Source: Rhizobium sp. N324 (lineage in GTDB: Bacteria > Pseudomonadota > Alphaproteobacteria > Rhizobiales > Rhizobiaceae). From it: a stretch of DNA of 64,000 nucleotides. This document shows, piece by piece, positions 1-9,234 of this stretch. The position numbers were made by a program, and so were the translations under genes. The DNA lies in assembly GCF_001664485.1 (NCBI RefSeq), contig NZ_CP013630.1:1119001-1183000 (forward strand). Direction: 5' to 3'. The number at the start of each line of letters is the position of its first letter. Within the stretch, counting starts at the first letter, position 1. The notes under the pieces were generated by a model. It ran no database searches. It had not been told where the DNA came from and worked only from the letters and a program-made list of their open reading frames with translations.

Positions 1-181
1 GGTTGACGTAGATTTCGGTCGTCGCGGTCAGGTCGAGCGCGGTGTCGTCACGGGAAATCTTCACCGGTTCGGCCGCCTGGGCAGCGCCCGCCGAAAGGGC
101 GAACACCGCCAGCAAAAAGGCTGCGATCACCGCGATCAAACGTCCGGACGGTGACTTGGGCAGCATGCGGTCTCTGGTCAT
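1..181 (-). CDS. N-terminus of an exported protein, possibly a 7TMR-DISM-type sensor (partial)
   Basis: An open frame runs off the left edge, so only about 60 residues are seen. It starts with an ATG that overlaps the stop of the upstream acetyltransferase gene in an ATGA arrangement, which suggests translational coupling. After a basic N-terminus comes a hydrophobic stretch (about residues 15-35) ending in AQAAEP, a plausible Sec signal peptide. The mature start, with a DDTALDL-like segment, resembles the periplasmic 7TMR-DISM domain of bacterial sensor proteins. That identification is a weak inference from about 20 residues. The body of the gene is outside the window. Confidence 0.5.
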   Translation of the reverse strand, partial: MTRDRMLPKSPSGRLIAVIAAFLLAVFALSAGAAQAAEPVKISRDDTALDLTATTEIYVN

Positions 182-792
182 CGGCTGTCGGTTTTCCTGC
201 CTTTATCCGTATCGGTGGCGAGACGTGAAAACATCACATGGTCATGCCACTGACCGTTGATCTTCAAGTATCCGCGCAGATAGCCTTCCTGCTGAAACCC
301 GGCCTTTTCAAGCAGACGGATGCTGCGCGCGTTATCTGGAATACAGGCTGCTTCGATACGGTGCAACTCAAGCCCGGCGAAGATGTAAGGAATAACCAAT
401 TGCAGAGCGGCGAACATATGCCCCTGGCCGGCATGGCGTTCGCCCATCCAGTAGCCGATCATGCAGCTTTGTGCCGCACCCCGCCTGATATAGCCGATGG
501 TAATGCCGCCGACGAGCGTCTGGTTTTCCTTGAGGAAAATGAACAACGGCACCGCCTGGCCCGAGGCGTATTCCTGCTTGCCGCGGATGACGCGGGCGCG
601 ATAGGCGCCCTCCGTCAGCTCGTCGCGCCGCCAGGTCGGCTCCCAGGGTTCGAGGAACTTGCGGCTTTCGGCGCGCAGCCGGTGCCACTGGTTGAAATCC
701 TGGTAGCGCGGCAGGCGCAAGAGATATCGGTCGTTTTCCAGCTCGACCGCATCCGGCTGCCGCGACAGGAACCGAAACACCGATTTTGGCAT
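178..792 (-). CDS. RimJ/RimL-type GNAT N-acetyltransferase
   Basis: A 204-residue protein of the GNAT fold. An acetyl-CoA binding loop of the form RHAGQG lies in the middle, after a GYW(M)GE segment. The C-terminal half has the typical PDNARSIRLLEKAGF stretch followed by GYL and a late histidine-aspartate pair, as in RimJ/RimL and related ribosomal-protein or small-molecule acetyltransferases. The real substrate cannot be told. It lies 29 bp downstream of the M16 peptidase gene and overlaps the next gene by 4 bp, so all four minus-strand genes from thrC onward probably form one transcript. Confidence 0.8.
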   Translation of the reverse strand: MPKSVFRFLSRQPDAVELENDRYLLRLPRYQDFNQWHRLRAESRKFLEPWEPTWRRDELTEGAYRARVIRGKQEYASGQAVPLFIFLKENQTLVGGITIGYIRRGAAQSCMIGYWMGERHAGQGHMFAALQLVIPYIFAGLELHRIEAACIPDNARSIRLLEKAGFQQEGYLRGYLKINGQWHDHVMFSRLATDTDKGRKTDSR

Positions 793-821
793 CGATCACT
801 CCCGGCAGGACGAACGCCGGC

Positions 822-2120
822 TCAGCGGCCGGCCTGCATCGTCTTCGGTGCCGGGACCGAAAGCGAAGCGGTGATGTCTTCCATCGGCGCAAGCTGTTCC
901 AGCGGCCCGATCGCCGAAAGCGTCGGCACCGTGTCGTAGAACAGCCGGCCGGCGAGATCCGTCAGCCGCTCGATGGTGATGCCTTCGAGCCGCTCCATCA
1001 TCTCCGGATTGGAGATCGGCCGGCCGTAAAGCATCATCTGCCTGGCGATCTGGCCGGCGCGCGAGGCCGGGCTTTCCTGGCCCATCAGCAGCTGGGCGCG
1101 GATCTGGGCGCGGGCGCGCTCGATTTCCTTCTGGTGGATCTCGTTGGCGGATTTGTGCAGCTCGTCGATGATGACGGGCACCAGCTCCGGCAGGTTCTCG
1201 CCGCCGGTCGCGGCATGAATGCCGAAGATGCCGGTGTCGGAAAAGCCCCAGTGGAAGGCATAGACCGAATAACAGAGGCCGCGGAACTCACGCACTTCCT
1301 GGAACAGCCTGGAGGACATGCCGCCGCCGAGGATGTTGGCGAGGATCTGCGAGCAGTAGAAATCGCGGGCGTGGTAGGGCTTGCCCTCGAAGCCGAGCAG
1401 GATCTGCGCGTCCATCAGGTCGCGCGGCTCGCGCACGCTGCCGCCGATATAACGCGCCGCTTCCATCACCGGCGGCGCCGAAGGCTCGCTCGGCAGGCTG
1501 GCGAAACGGTCCTCGACCATGCGCACGAACTCGTCATGCTCGACGGCGCCGGTGGCGACCACGAACATGCGGTCGGTCGTGTAGTTGCGGCCGAGATAGG
1601 CGCGGATCTGCTGCGGCGTGAAGGAGACGACGGTCTCCGGCGTGCCGAGGATCGCCCGGCCGAGCGTCTGGTCGCGATAGGCGACCTCGGAGAACCGGTC
1701 GAACACCACGTCGTCGGGCGTGTCGTTGGCGGCGTTGATCTCCTGCAGGATCACCTGCTTCTCGCGCTCCAGCTCTTCTTCCTCGAAGGCCGATTCCGTC
1801 AGGATGTCGGCGAGGATATCGACGGCGAGCGGTACGTGGTCTTTCAGCACGCGGGCGTAGTAGGAGGTGGTCTCGGTCGACGTGGCGGCATTGACCTCGC
1901 CGCCGACATCTTCGATTTCCTCGGCGATCTGGCGGGCCGAGCGGCGTCCCGTTCCCTTGAAGGCCATGTGTTCGAGCAGGTGGGCGATGCCGTGCTCGTC
2001 TGCCGTCTCGTTACGCGATCCCGATTTGATCCAGACTCCGAGCGCAACGCTTTCAAGGTGCGGCATGGTTTCTGTCACTACTGTCAGCCCGGATTTCAGC
2101 CGGGTGCACTCAACTGTCAT
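822..2120 (-). CDS. M16 family zinc metallopeptidase (processing-peptidase-like)
   Basis: A 432-residue insulinase/pitrilysin family peptidase. The inverted zinc motif HLLEH is at residues 47-51, with the downstream acidic helix (EEEELEREKQVI) supplying the third zinc ligand. The length fits the single-unit bacterial relatives of mitochondrial processing peptidase. It begins 3 bp after the thrC stop codon, a thrC-M16 pairing that I recall as common in alphaproteobacteria. No signal peptide is seen, so it is probably cytoplasmic. Its natural substrate in rhizobia is unknown. Confidence 0.88.
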   Translation of the reverse strand: MTVECTRLKSGLTVVTETMPHLESVALGVWIKSGSRNETADEHGIAHLLEHMAFKGTGRRSARQIAEEIEDVGGEVNAATSTETTSYYARVLKDHVPLAVDILADILTESAFEEEELEREKQVILQEINAANDTPDDVVFDRFSEVAYRDQTLGRAILGTPETVVSFTPQQIRAYLGRNYTTDRMFVVATGAVEHDEFVRMVEDRFASLPSEPSAPPVMEAARYIGGSVREPRDLMDAQILLGFEGKPYHARDFYCSQILANILGGGMSSRLFQEVREFRGLCYSVYAFHWGFSDTGIFGIHAATGGENLPELVPVIIDELHKSANEIHQKEIERARAQIRAQLLMGQESPASRAGQIARQMMLYGRPISNPEMMERLEGITIERLTDLAGRLFYDTVPTLSAIGPLEQLAPMEDITASLSVPAPKTMQAGR

Positions 2121-2123
2121 TGG

Positions 2124-3545
2124 CTATCTTTCTGCGCCTGCCGTCGTCTTGCCGCGGGCGTGTTTGCCGATAAAGGTCTCTACGGCTTTCAGCTCCGGTT
2201 CGATGATCTGGAAGCGCTCCTCCCTGTGCATCAGATCAGCAAGCCACGTCGGAAGCGCCGGGTCAATACCGCAGGCCGATTTTACGGCGGCCGGGAATTT
2301 CGCCGGATGCGCGGTCGAAAGCGTCACCATCGGCGTATTCGGCTTTTCCTTCTTCCTGGCGACGAAGACGCCGATCGCCGAATGCGGATCGAGCAGATAA
2401 CCGGTCTCGGCATGCGTCGTGCGGATCGTCTCGGCCACTTGTTTTTCGCTGGCGCGGCCGGCCCGGAAGTCGCGGCGGATCGCCTTCAGCGCTTGCTCGC
2501 CGATCTCGAAGCCGTTGGATTGCTTGAGGCTTTCCATCGCCGCGCGCACCTTCGAGGCGTCGCGTCCATAGGCTTCGAACAGCAGCCGCTCGAAATTCGA
2601 GGAAATCTGGATGTCCATCGACGGCGAGCTCGTCGCCTTGACCGCCTTCATGTCGTAGCGGCCGGTCTTCAGCGTCCGCTCCAGGATGTCGTTCTCATTG
2701 GTGGCGATGACAAGCCGGTCGATCGGCAGGCCCATGCGCTTGGCGCCGTAGCCGGCGAAGATATCGCCGAAATTGCCGGTCGGCACCGTGAACGAGATCT
2801 TCCGGTCCGGCCCGCCGAGCGCCACCGCCGCCGTGAAATAATAGACGATCTGGGCCATGATGCGCGCCCAGTTGATCGAGTTGACGCCGGAGAGGCCGAC
2901 CTTGTCGCGGAACGCCGCGTCGTTGAACATCGCTTTGACGAGGTTCTGGCAATCGTCGAAATTGCCCTCGACGGCCAGCGCATGCACGTTGCCGGCTTTG
3001 GAGGTCGTCATCTGCCGCTGCTGCACCGGCGAGACTTTGCCGTGCGGGAAGAGAATGAAGATGTCGGTGCGCTCGCGCCCCGCAAAGGCGTCGATCGCCG
3101 CCCCGCCGGTATCGCCCGAAGTGGCGCCGACGATCGTCGCCCGCTTGCCGCGCTTCTCCAGCGCATAATCCATCAGCCGGGCCAGCAGCTGCATCGCCAC
3201 GTCCTTGAAGGCGAGCGTCGTGCCGTGGAACAGCTCCATGACGAAGCTGTTCGGCCCGGTCTGCACAAGCGGCGCGATCGCCGGATGGCGGAAGGTGCCG
3301 TAGGCCTCGTCGATCATCGCCCGGAAGGTCGCTTCGGGAATCTCGCCATTGGTGAAGGGCGACAGGATGGTGAAGGCGATCTCCTGGTAGCTCTTGCCGC
3401 GCAGCGCCCGGATTTCTTTCTTCGAAAACTGCGGCCATTCTCGCGGAACATAGAGCCCGCCGTCGCGCGCCAACCCGGTCAGCAGGGCGTCGCAAAAGCC
3501 GAGGGCAGGGGCCTCGCCGCGGGTCGAGATATAGTCCACGTTCAT
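2124..3545 (-). CDS. thrC: threonine synthase
   Basis: A PLP-dependent enzyme that converts O-phospho-L-homoserine to L-threonine, the last step of threonine synthesis. The N-terminus MNVDYISTRGEAP is typical of the long alphaproteobacterial and yeast type. The PLP lysine lies in the FHGTTLAFKD motif, and the phosphate-binding loop GATSGDTGGAA follows. The chosen start gives 473 residues; an adjacent ATG at 3548 is also possible, and the frame stays open up to 3752, but the family N-terminus and an AAGG just upstream favour 3545. First gene of a probable thrC-M16-GNAT-sensor operon. Confidence 0.93.
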   Translation of the reverse strand: MNVDYISTRGEAPALGFCDALLTGLARDGGLYVPREWPQFSKKEIRALRGKSYQEIAFTILSPFTNGEIPEATFRAMIDEAYGTFRHPAIAPLVQTGPNSFVMELFHGTTLAFKDVAMQLLARLMDYALEKRGKRATIVGATSGDTGGAAIDAFAGRERTDIFILFPHGKVSPVQQRQMTTSKAGNVHALAVEGNFDDCQNLVKAMFNDAAFRDKVGLSGVNSINWARIMAQIVYYFTAAVALGGPDRKISFTVPTGNFGDIFAGYGAKRMGLPIDRLVIATNENDILERTLKTGRYDMKAVKATSSPSMDIQISSNFERLLFEAYGRDASKVRAAMESLKQSNGFEIGEQALKAIRRDFRAGRASEKQVAETIRTTHAETGYLLDPHSAIGVFVARKKEKPNTPMVTLSTAHPAKFPAAVKSACGIDPALPTWLADLMHREERFQIIEPELKAVETFIGKHARGKTTAGAER

Positions 3546-3827
3546 CATCCTTGATCTATCGCTGGAGGAAATCCGGTCGGGCTGAGCCGTGGCCCGCACT
3601 GCCGGAAACCGGCCCCGGAATCGAGAAGGGGCTGCGCTTGCGGCCATGCCATCGCCGTTATCTTGTTGAAGTTGCCCGCATCCGGCGGCGAAAAGTGCAT
3701 CAAAACGGCGCGTACCCAATCGATTTTTGTTTGCGCCGCTGATATAGACCATCGCAAACCGTCATGAAAGGCCTCACGGAAAAGACATGGGGCCTCCAAG
3801 AAACGCTTGTGCAAAGGGTGGAACATA

Positions 3828-4472
3828 GTGCTCGGCAAGGTCTCGCGTCTCATCGTCTCCGCTTCTCTTCTTGCCCTGCTCGCCGGCTGCGACACGCTCG
3901 GCATCGGCGGCGACAGCAAGTCGGCGGCGGCGCCGGCGCAGCCGAACGGCACCGCCCAGATCATGCCGCTGGCACCCGCCAACCCATCCTCGAGCAATCC
4001 TTCGATCGGCACCGCCAAGACGGCACAGGGCACCGTCGCCCCCGTCGTCCAGGGCGCCTGCCCGCAGATCTTCATGCGCGACCAGGATGCGATCTTCCGC
4101 ACCTATGCCAAGGGCAAGAAGGACGATCCGCAGCAGATCGTCTTCCAGGCCTCCTTCGGCGATTACACCCGCCAGTGCTCGCTGAGCGACACCAACCTGA
4201 CGATGACCGTCGTCGCCCAGCTGCGCCTGATCACCGGCCCGGCCGGCGCCCCCGGCCCGGTGACCCTGCCGATCCGCGTCACCATCCTCGACGGCGAGAC
4301 CGTGCTCTATTCCGAGGTCACCAAATTCCCGACCGAGATCCCGGCCGGCGCCCCGGGCACCCAGGTGATCTTCCGCAAGGACGGCATCAAGATGCCGGTC
4401 GGCTCCGGCGCCCTGGTCCGCGTCAATGTCGGCTTCGACACCCAGCCGGCCAAGACCAAGAAGAACAGCTGA
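3828..4472 (+). CDS. predicted outer-membrane or periplasmic lipoprotein
   Basis: A protein of about 214 residues read from a GTG start, with a purine-rich GGGTGG 6 bp upstream. A short basic N-terminus (VLGKVSRL), a hydrophobic core and the lipobox LLAGC mark a lipoprotein signal. A low-complexity Ala/Pro/Gly-rich linker follows, then a globular domain with two cysteines near residues 80 and 115 and many hydrophobic beta-strand-like segments. I do not recognise a named family. A TTG at 3807 in the same frame is a less likely start. It is transcribed divergently from thrC across a gap of about 280 bp. Confidence 0.75.
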   Translation: MLGKVSRLIVSASLLALLAGCDTLGIGGDSKSAAAPAQPNGTAQIMPLAPANPSSSNPSIGTAKTAQGTVAPVVQGACPQIFMRDQDAIFRTYAKGKKDDPQQIVFQASFGDYTRQCSLSDTNLTMTVVAQLRLITGPAGAPGPVTLPIRVTILDGETVLYSEVTKFPTEIPAGAPGTQVIFRKDGIKMPVGSGALVRVNVGFDTQPAKTKKNS

Positions 4473-4492
4473 GGAAAGAAGTGCCCGCCCGC

Positions 4493-4720
4493 ATGGGTCC
4501 TCGGGTCAAGCCCGAGGACGACGGAGGGTGGAGGAATGCATGTGGCAAGGACCGCAGGCGCAGCGGTTTAGCGGAATTGGTGACCGTTATTTTGCCCGAT
4601 CCGCACGCAAAACCGCCCGCGCATTCTGCTGGAATTCCTCCAGGCATCTCGCCTCTTGCCGGTTGATCTCCCCACACTCCGTCATACTCGGGCTTGACCC
4701 GAGTATCCACGCCGCAAGCA
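4493..4720. repeat. composite palindromic repeat, inverted GGGTCAAGCCC ends
   Basis: The 322-bp gap between the lipoprotein and HAD genes holds this element and no convincing gene. It starts with the palindrome CCTCGGGTCAAGCCCGAGG followed by ACGACGGAGGGTGG, and ends about 200 bp later with the inverted counterpart (ACTCCGTCATACTCGGGCTTGACCCGAGT). The same end-to-end arrangement occurs at about 53.8, 54.6 and 55.2 kb, here in the opposite orientation and more diverged. Confidence 0.75.
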
Positions 4721-4794
4721 CTCCGCTGAATTTGTTCGGCGGCCGTCAACAGCTCGCCTGCATGGCCCCGCGAGGCGGGCTCAGCGCCTAAGCC

Positions 4795-5484
4795 CTAAAG
4801 CACGCCTTCCCAGGCAGCCAGCGCGGCGACGACGCCGGGCAGGTCGTTCATGCGGGAGATCGCCGTTTCGGCGCCGGCATCGGTCAGCTTGTCGGCATGG
4901 GCGGGATAGCTGTGCGAGGCGCCGGTGAAGCCGATGACGCGCATGCCGGCGGCGCGCGCTGCATGCACGCCGTGCACCGAATCCTCGACCACCACCACCT
5001 TGTCGGGCGACACGCCCATCTGGCTTGCGCCGTGCAGGAAGATGTCGGGCTTCGGCTTGGCCCGGTCGGGACCGAGATCCTTGGCGGAAAAGATATTCGG
5101 GGCAAACAGCGGCTTCAGCCCCACCTTGGAGAGCATCATGTCGAGCCGCTTCGTGCTCGAATTCGAGCATATGCAGCGCTTCATCGAGAGCCTTGAGACG
5201 GCGAATTCGACGCCTGGAATAGCCTTGACGTCATTCGCCAGCCTGGTGTCGAGCAGCTGCTCGGACTTCTCCAGCAGCGAGGCCGAAAACGGGATGCTCG
5301 CTTCGCGCTCGATCTGCAGCAGGATGTTGCGCCATGTCATGCCGGCGAAACGTTCGCCCATTTCCTCGACGCTGATCGGATATCCGGCCTCCGTCAGAAG
5401 CGCGGATTCGACTTCCGCGGCGATGATTTCGGAATCGACGAGAACGCCGTCGCAATCGAAGATGATGAGATCGAAGCCGTTCAT
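4795..5484 (-). CDS. HAD-superfamily phosphatase (phosphoglycolate phosphatase/beta-phosphoglucomutase-like)
   Basis: A 229-residue HAD hydrolase of subfamily I. The nucleophile motif DCDGVLVDSE is at residues 10-19, followed by a four-helix cap domain. Motif III is the lysine around KPKPDIFLH and motif IV is VVVEDSVHGVHAA. This layout is shared by Gph-, PgmB- and YieH-like enzymes acting on small phosphorylated metabolites. The substrate cannot be assigned. It stands alone, with a repeat downstream and a convergent neighbour only beyond that. Confidence 0.85.
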   Translation of the reverse strand: MNGFDLIIFDCDGVLVDSEIIAAEVESALLTEAGYPISVEEMGERFAGMTWRNILLQIEREASIPFSASLLEKSEQLLDTRLANDVKAIPGVEFAVSRLSMKRCICSNSSTKRLDMMLSKVGLKPLFAPNIFSAKDLGPDRAKPKPDIFLHGASQMGVSPDKVVVVEDSVHGVHAARAAGMRVIGFTGASHSYPAHADKLTDAGAETAISRMNDLPGVVAALAAWEGVL

Positions 5485-5640
5485 ATGTTCACGCCTTGCT
5501 ACAAATCTGGGCTGGAAATCTGGGTCTTGTCCGGGGATGCAGCGGCTTTACACGATGCCCGCCCAAAGCTCAACCTGATCTCAAGCATGGCTGCGATGCG
5601 GCAAGCGACCGGCTCCATGGTCGCTGCCGGATCGCTGCCG

Positions 5641-7455
5641 TCAAGCCGCCCGTCGTGCGAATTGCGCCGACGCCGTCGCGCGCAGCTTGAAGCGGGAAAC
5701 GAGTTCGCGCAGCTTGGCGGCTTCCTCAGCCAGGTGGCCGGATGCGGCGGTCGATTGTTCGACCATGGCCGCGTTTTGCTGGGTCACCTGATCCATCGAA
5801 TTGACGGCGGTGTTGACCTCGGCAAGGCCGGTCGACTGCTCCCTTGCCGATACGGCGATGGCATCCATGTGCTGGTTGATGCGGGCGATCTGTTCGCTGA
5901 TGGCGCTCAGCACCTGGCTGGTGTCGAGAACCAGCTTGACACCGCTTTCCACTTCCACCGAGGATTTCTGGATGTGGCCCTTGATTTCCTTTGCCGCCTG
6001 AGCCGAGCGCTGGGCGAGTTCGCGCACTTCCTGGGCGACCACTGCAAAGCCCTTGCCGGCTTCTCCAGCGCGCGCCGCTTCGACGCCGGCGTTCAGTGCC
6101 AGCAGATTGGTCTGGAAGGCGATTTCGTCGATCACGCCGATAATGCTGGAAATCTGCTGCGACGAGGCCTCGATGCGGCGCATGGCTTCTTCGGCATGCG
6201 AGACCACCTCCGCGGATTTGGCGGCATTGCGGTTGGCGTCCGTCGCTTCGGTGCGCGCCTCTTCGGTGCGCTTGCTGGAATTCGAGACATTGGCGGTGAT
6301 CTGATCGAGCGCCGCGGCGGTTTCTTCGAGAGCGGCGGCCTGCTGTTCGGTGCGTTTCGACAGATCGCCGGCCCCCGATGCAATTTCCCGCGTGCCTTCG
6401 TCGATTGCGGCAATGGCCGTCGCGATGGCGCCGAGCGTCTGGTCGAGCTGGCGGATCGACATGTTGAAATCATGCCGGAGGCTCTCGAAATCAGCCGCGA
6501 AAGGCTCCTCGATCTGGAAGGCGAGATCGCCCGAGGCAAGCCGCTTCAGGCCTGCGGCAAGGCCGGATGTCGCCGCCCGCAGCCGTGCGGCGACATCCTC
6601 GTCGGCCTGTTTGCGGGCGGTGACCCGCTCGCTTTCGCCCTGCAAGCGGGCAGTCTCGGCGTCCTGCTCGAGCTGCTTGTTGGCGATTGCCGCCTGCCGG
6701 AAGACCTCGACAGCCGATGCCATCGTGCCGATTTCATCGGTGCGGCCGATGCCAGCGCAGGCAATCGCCGTGTCGCCGCCGGCGAGCCTTTGCATATCGT
6801 TGGAAAGCGAAAGGATCGGCTTGGTGACGCTCCTTCGCGTCAGGAAATAAAGGCCGAAAGCGAACAACGCGGCCGCGGCCAGAAGGGCTTTGAGAGTGAT
6901 ATCGACCGAGGCTTTGATGTCGGCATTATGCTTGGAAATATCGTCCGATACGGCGGTGATCTGATCCCCGGCCTGTTCCATGGCGGTTTCCAATGTCGAG
7001 AACTGCTGCATGAATTCCGGCAGCGCCTTCAACGCTGCCGCCGGATCCTTGCCCGCAAGATCGACCATCTTCGTGGCGCTTTCCACATAGCCGAGCAGCG
7101 GACGCTCAATGTCGGCAAGGACCGCTTTCGTTTTTGCGTCGGAGACGAGGGCCTTGTTGGCGTCGATCATCTCGCGGAACGATGTCTCGTGCTCCGCCAG
7201 ATCCGCCTTCACCGCGGCGGCGTCTATGCCGGCCGCCGGGTTGGATGCCAGCAAGGATGCGAGCACGTCGGCGCGCAGCGCATCATGCATCATATCGGCC
7301 TGCATGTGGTTGCGCAGAATTTGCGCCGACTGGGCGACATCGGCGCTGTTTGCCGAAAGGGTGGCGGCAGACCAGATGCCGACGCCCGTCGCGCCGCCCG
7401 CCAACCCGAAAATCGCGATACTTGCAATGATAATCTTATGCTGGATCGACGGCAT
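5641..7455 (-). CDS. methyl-accepting chemotaxis protein
   Basis: A 604-residue transmembrane chemoreceptor. One membrane helix is near residues 10-32, followed by a helical periplasmic sensor of about 155 residues and a second membrane helix near residues 190-208. A HAMP domain and a linker with two amphipathic repeats come next, then the MCP signalling hairpin with its highly conserved tip [19 protein letters not shown]. It relays ligand binding to CheA/CheW. The C-terminus ends in FARRAA without an NWETF-type CheR/CheB docking pentapeptide. The ligand is unknown. No che genes are nearby, as is usual for scattered receptors. Confidence 0.93.
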   Translation of the reverse strand: MPSIQHKIIIASIAIFGLAGGATGVGIWSAATLSANSADVAQSAQILRNHMQADMMHDALRADVLASLLASNPAAGIDAAAVKADLAEHETSFREMIDANKALVSDAKTKAVLADIERPLLGYVESATKMVDLAGKDPAAALKALPEFMQQFSTLETAMEQAGDQITAVSDDISKHNADIKASVDITLKALLAAAALFAFGLYFLTRRSVTKPILSLSNDMQRLAGGDTAIACAGIGRTDEIGTMASAVEVFRQAAIANKQLEQDAETARLQGESERVTARKQADEDVAARLRAATSGLAAGLKRLASGDLAFQIEEPFAADFESLRHDFNMSIRQLDQTLGAIATAIAAIDEGTREIASGAGDLSKRTEQQAAALEETAAALDQITANVSNSSKRTEEARTEATDANRNAAKSAEVVSHAEEAMRRIEASSQQISSIIGVIDEIAFQTNLLALNAGVEAARAGEAGKGFAVVAQEVRELAQRSAQAAKEIKGHIQKSSVEVESGVKLVLDTSQVLSAISEQIARINQHMDAIAVSAREQSTGLAEVNTAVNSMDQVTQQNAAMVEQSTAASGHLAEEAAKLRELVSRFKLRATASAQFARRAA

Positions 7456-7544
7456 GTCGGCTTCTCACGTTGAATTTGAGGCGTGATAGTATCGAAACAT
7501 GCTTAATGATTTCGTAGCGACCTCTCGCAAGGCGGCCGGCGAGG

Positions 7545-7576
7545 AAAAGGGCTCGCCGGTGTTCGCCGGCGAGCCC
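7545..7576 (-). terminator. rho-independent terminator
   Basis: An 11-bp GC-rich stem (GGGCTCGCCGG paired with CCGGCGAGCCC, 7549-7559 with 7566-7576) with a 6-nt loop. On the minus strand it is followed by TTTT. It lies 8 bp after the stop of the gene at 7584-8027 and should end that transcript. Confidence 0.75.
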
Positions 7577-7583
7577 ATCTAAC

Positions 7584-8027
7584 CTACTGCTCCGGCAGGA
7601 TGATCTTCTGATTGGTGGTATTCTTGACCGGCTTTTCGCCGGGGACATGCGACATGGTCCGGGTCGTGCTTTCCAGCGCGCTGCCATCGGTGCTGGTCTT
7701 GGTGCGGGATTTGCTGAACGTGCCTTTGTCGACGGCCTGGGCTTTGGTTTGCGCCTTGAGCTTGTCGCCATTGTCGTTGACATGGGTTTTGCTCTGCGCT
7801 TTGCCGTCGACGGTGGCGGCACTTCCCCCCGACCCGATCGAGGAGGTGGTGCCGCCATCGGTCCGGCAGGTGCCGGCGGTTCCGACTGAGCTTGCCGAGG
7901 TGCCGCCGGCCGAAGCGCTTCCGCCCGACCCCACCGTCCCGGCCGCAATGCAATCCTCTGCAAGAACCGCCGAACTCGACGCGAGCAGCGCGATCGAGGC
8001 GGCTGCGATAAGGTTGAGATGTGTCAT
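7584..8027 (-). CDS. small exported protein with degenerate VGSGGSA repeats
   Basis: A 147-residue protein with a clear Sec signal peptide ending in VLAED. The N-terminal part of the mature chain holds three diverged copies of a (T/S)(V/I)G(S/T)GGSA motif rich in Gly, Ser and Thr, plus two cysteines. The C-terminal half is polar, lysine- and threonine-rich and free of cysteine. No known domain is recognised. It is the last of three same-strand genes for exported low-complexity proteins (9006 down to 7584), and a terminator follows it directly. Only 9 bp separate it from the gene before. Confidence 0.6.
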   Translation of the reverse strand: MTHLNLIAAASIALLASSSAVLAEDCIAAGTVGSGGSASAGGTSASSVGTAGTCRTDGGTTSSIGSGGSAATVDGKAQSKTHVNDNGDKLKAQTKAQAVDKGTFSKSRTKTSTDGSALESTTRTMSHVPGEKPVKNTTNQKIILPEQ

Positions 8028-8036
8028 TGTCCTCTC

Positions 8037-8381
8037 CTATTTCGTCGGTTTCGTCACGGAGCAGGTTCCGTCGGAACGTTTGGTGATGACGGTGCCGTCA
8101 GGCCTTGTGATGCTTGCCGTCGAAAAACTGTCGACGCTTCCCGATCCCGCCGAGGAGCCGGCGGAGGCGGATGACGACGAGGAGCCGGCCGAGCCGCTGC
8201 CTGTTGTGGTCGACGAAGACACGTGTCCGTTGCCGGCCGTCACGGTGGTCGACATATCGCCTGCCTGCGACTGGACGATCGTGCATGTCGTTCCGTCGTC
8301 GAGCTTGATTTCCTCGGCCATCGCATGCCCGAAGACCAGCACCAGCGAGGCGCTCAGTGCGATTGTGGAAAGTTGGGTCAT
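8037..8381 (-). CDS. small exported Ser/Gly-rich protein
   Basis: A 114-residue protein starting MTQLSTIALS, with a signal peptide ending near GHAMA. After a short segment containing one cysteine (DDGTTCTIVQ) comes a Ser/Gly/Ala/Thr low-complexity stretch (about residues 55-90). It ends in a compact RPDGTVITKRSDGTC tail with a second cysteine. An ATG was chosen that gives a proper signal peptide; the frame is open further upstream, but that part is arginine/alanine-rich and lies opposite the next gene. Function unknown. It sits between two genes for proteins of similar composition. Confidence 0.55.
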   Translation of the reverse strand: MTQLSTIALSASLVLVFGHAMAEEIKLDDGTTCTIVQSQAGDMSTTVTAGNGHVSSSTTTGSGSAGSSSSSASAGSSAGSGSVDSFSTASITRPDGTVITKRSDGTCSVTKPTK

Positions 8382-8433
8382 TGTCCTATCTCCAAGGGTT
8401 TGGCCGACGCCGCAAAGGCGCCGGCCGATAGCG

Positions 8434-9006
8434 TCAGCAGCCCTTGGTGCCGGCGGCGTCCTTCTTGACCTGGCCCGGCGCGCAGCCCTTCTTGCCCTTG
8501 CTGTCGTGCGAGGTTCCGGCAGCACTGCCGCCGGTGCCGACGGTGCTGCCCGTCTTGTCGCCGTCCGCAGAGGAAGCGCCGGTTCCGACACTCGAGGCGG
8601 AGTTCGCATCGCCCGAGCCTGCGGCGGAACCGCCGGTGCCGACCGAGCTGCTGGACGTGCCGCCGCCGGCCGAGGAACCGCCCGTGCCGAGCGTCGAGGC
8701 AGAACCCGAACCGGATCCGGAGCCCGCGGCCGAGCCGCCGGTGCCGACGGTGCTGCTCGAGGTGCCGCCACCAGCCGACGAGCCGCCGGTGCCGATCGTC
8801 GAGGACGAGCCGGAATTGCAATTGGTTGCGCCAGCGGGGCAGGTGCCCCCGGCAGAGCTGCCACCAGTACCGACCGTGCTGCTCGCAGTTCCGCCGCCGG
8901 CCGACGAACCGCCGGTGCCAACCGTGCTTGACGATTGCGCGAAGCCGGAAACGGTCGTGCCGGCCAGCAAGGCCGCAGCCAAGGCGAGATGGGTTACCTT
9001 CATCAT
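8434..9006 (-). CDS. exported protein with eight VGTGGSSAG-type repeats
   Basis: A 190-residue protein with a signal peptide ending at SGFAQ. The mature chain is almost entirely made of about eight copies of (S/T)(V/I/L)GTGGS(S/A)AG joined by short Gly/Ser/Thr linkers. One linker between copies two and three has a CPAGATNC cysteine pair. The C-terminus changes to a charged, lysine-rich segment with two more cysteines (KKGCAPG, TKGC). A GGAGG lies 8 bp before the first of two adjacent ATGs. I recognise no named family. Extracellular or periplasmic location is inferred from the signal peptide. Confidence 0.65.
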   Translation of the reverse strand: MMKVTHLALAAALLAGTTVSGFAQSSSTVGTGGSSAGGGTASSTVGTGGSSAGGTCPAGATNCNSGSSSTIGTGGSSAGGGTSSSTVGTGGSAAGSGSGSGSASTLGTGGSSAGGGTSSSSVGTGGSAAGSGDANSASSVGTGASSADGDKTGSTVGTGGSAAGTSHDSKGKKGCAPGQVKKDAAGTKGC

Positions 9007-9234
9007 GGGGTATTCCTCCGTTTGTTTTTGAGCTGCCATCCCATCCCGAGCGGATGGATAGCTGCCTGACAAACTTCGGTTACATCTCACTGTTCCTGTC
9101 CTGGGCATTCAGTCGGATAGGCGCCGGACCTTGGTCCGGTCCCCGCGGAACACCGGCTCCCGTCTGGCGCGCCACCGTTCTCATTGCGGGCTCACCGGCT
9201 TGGGCGTACGATGCAAGGCAATAGGAGAGGGACC

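Noticed and set aside
786..3554. A very long open frame on the plus strand opposite thrC and the M16 peptidase gene
   Set aside because: It is the antisense shadow of two well-supported genes in high-GC DNA; its translation is low-complexity and shows no family motifs.
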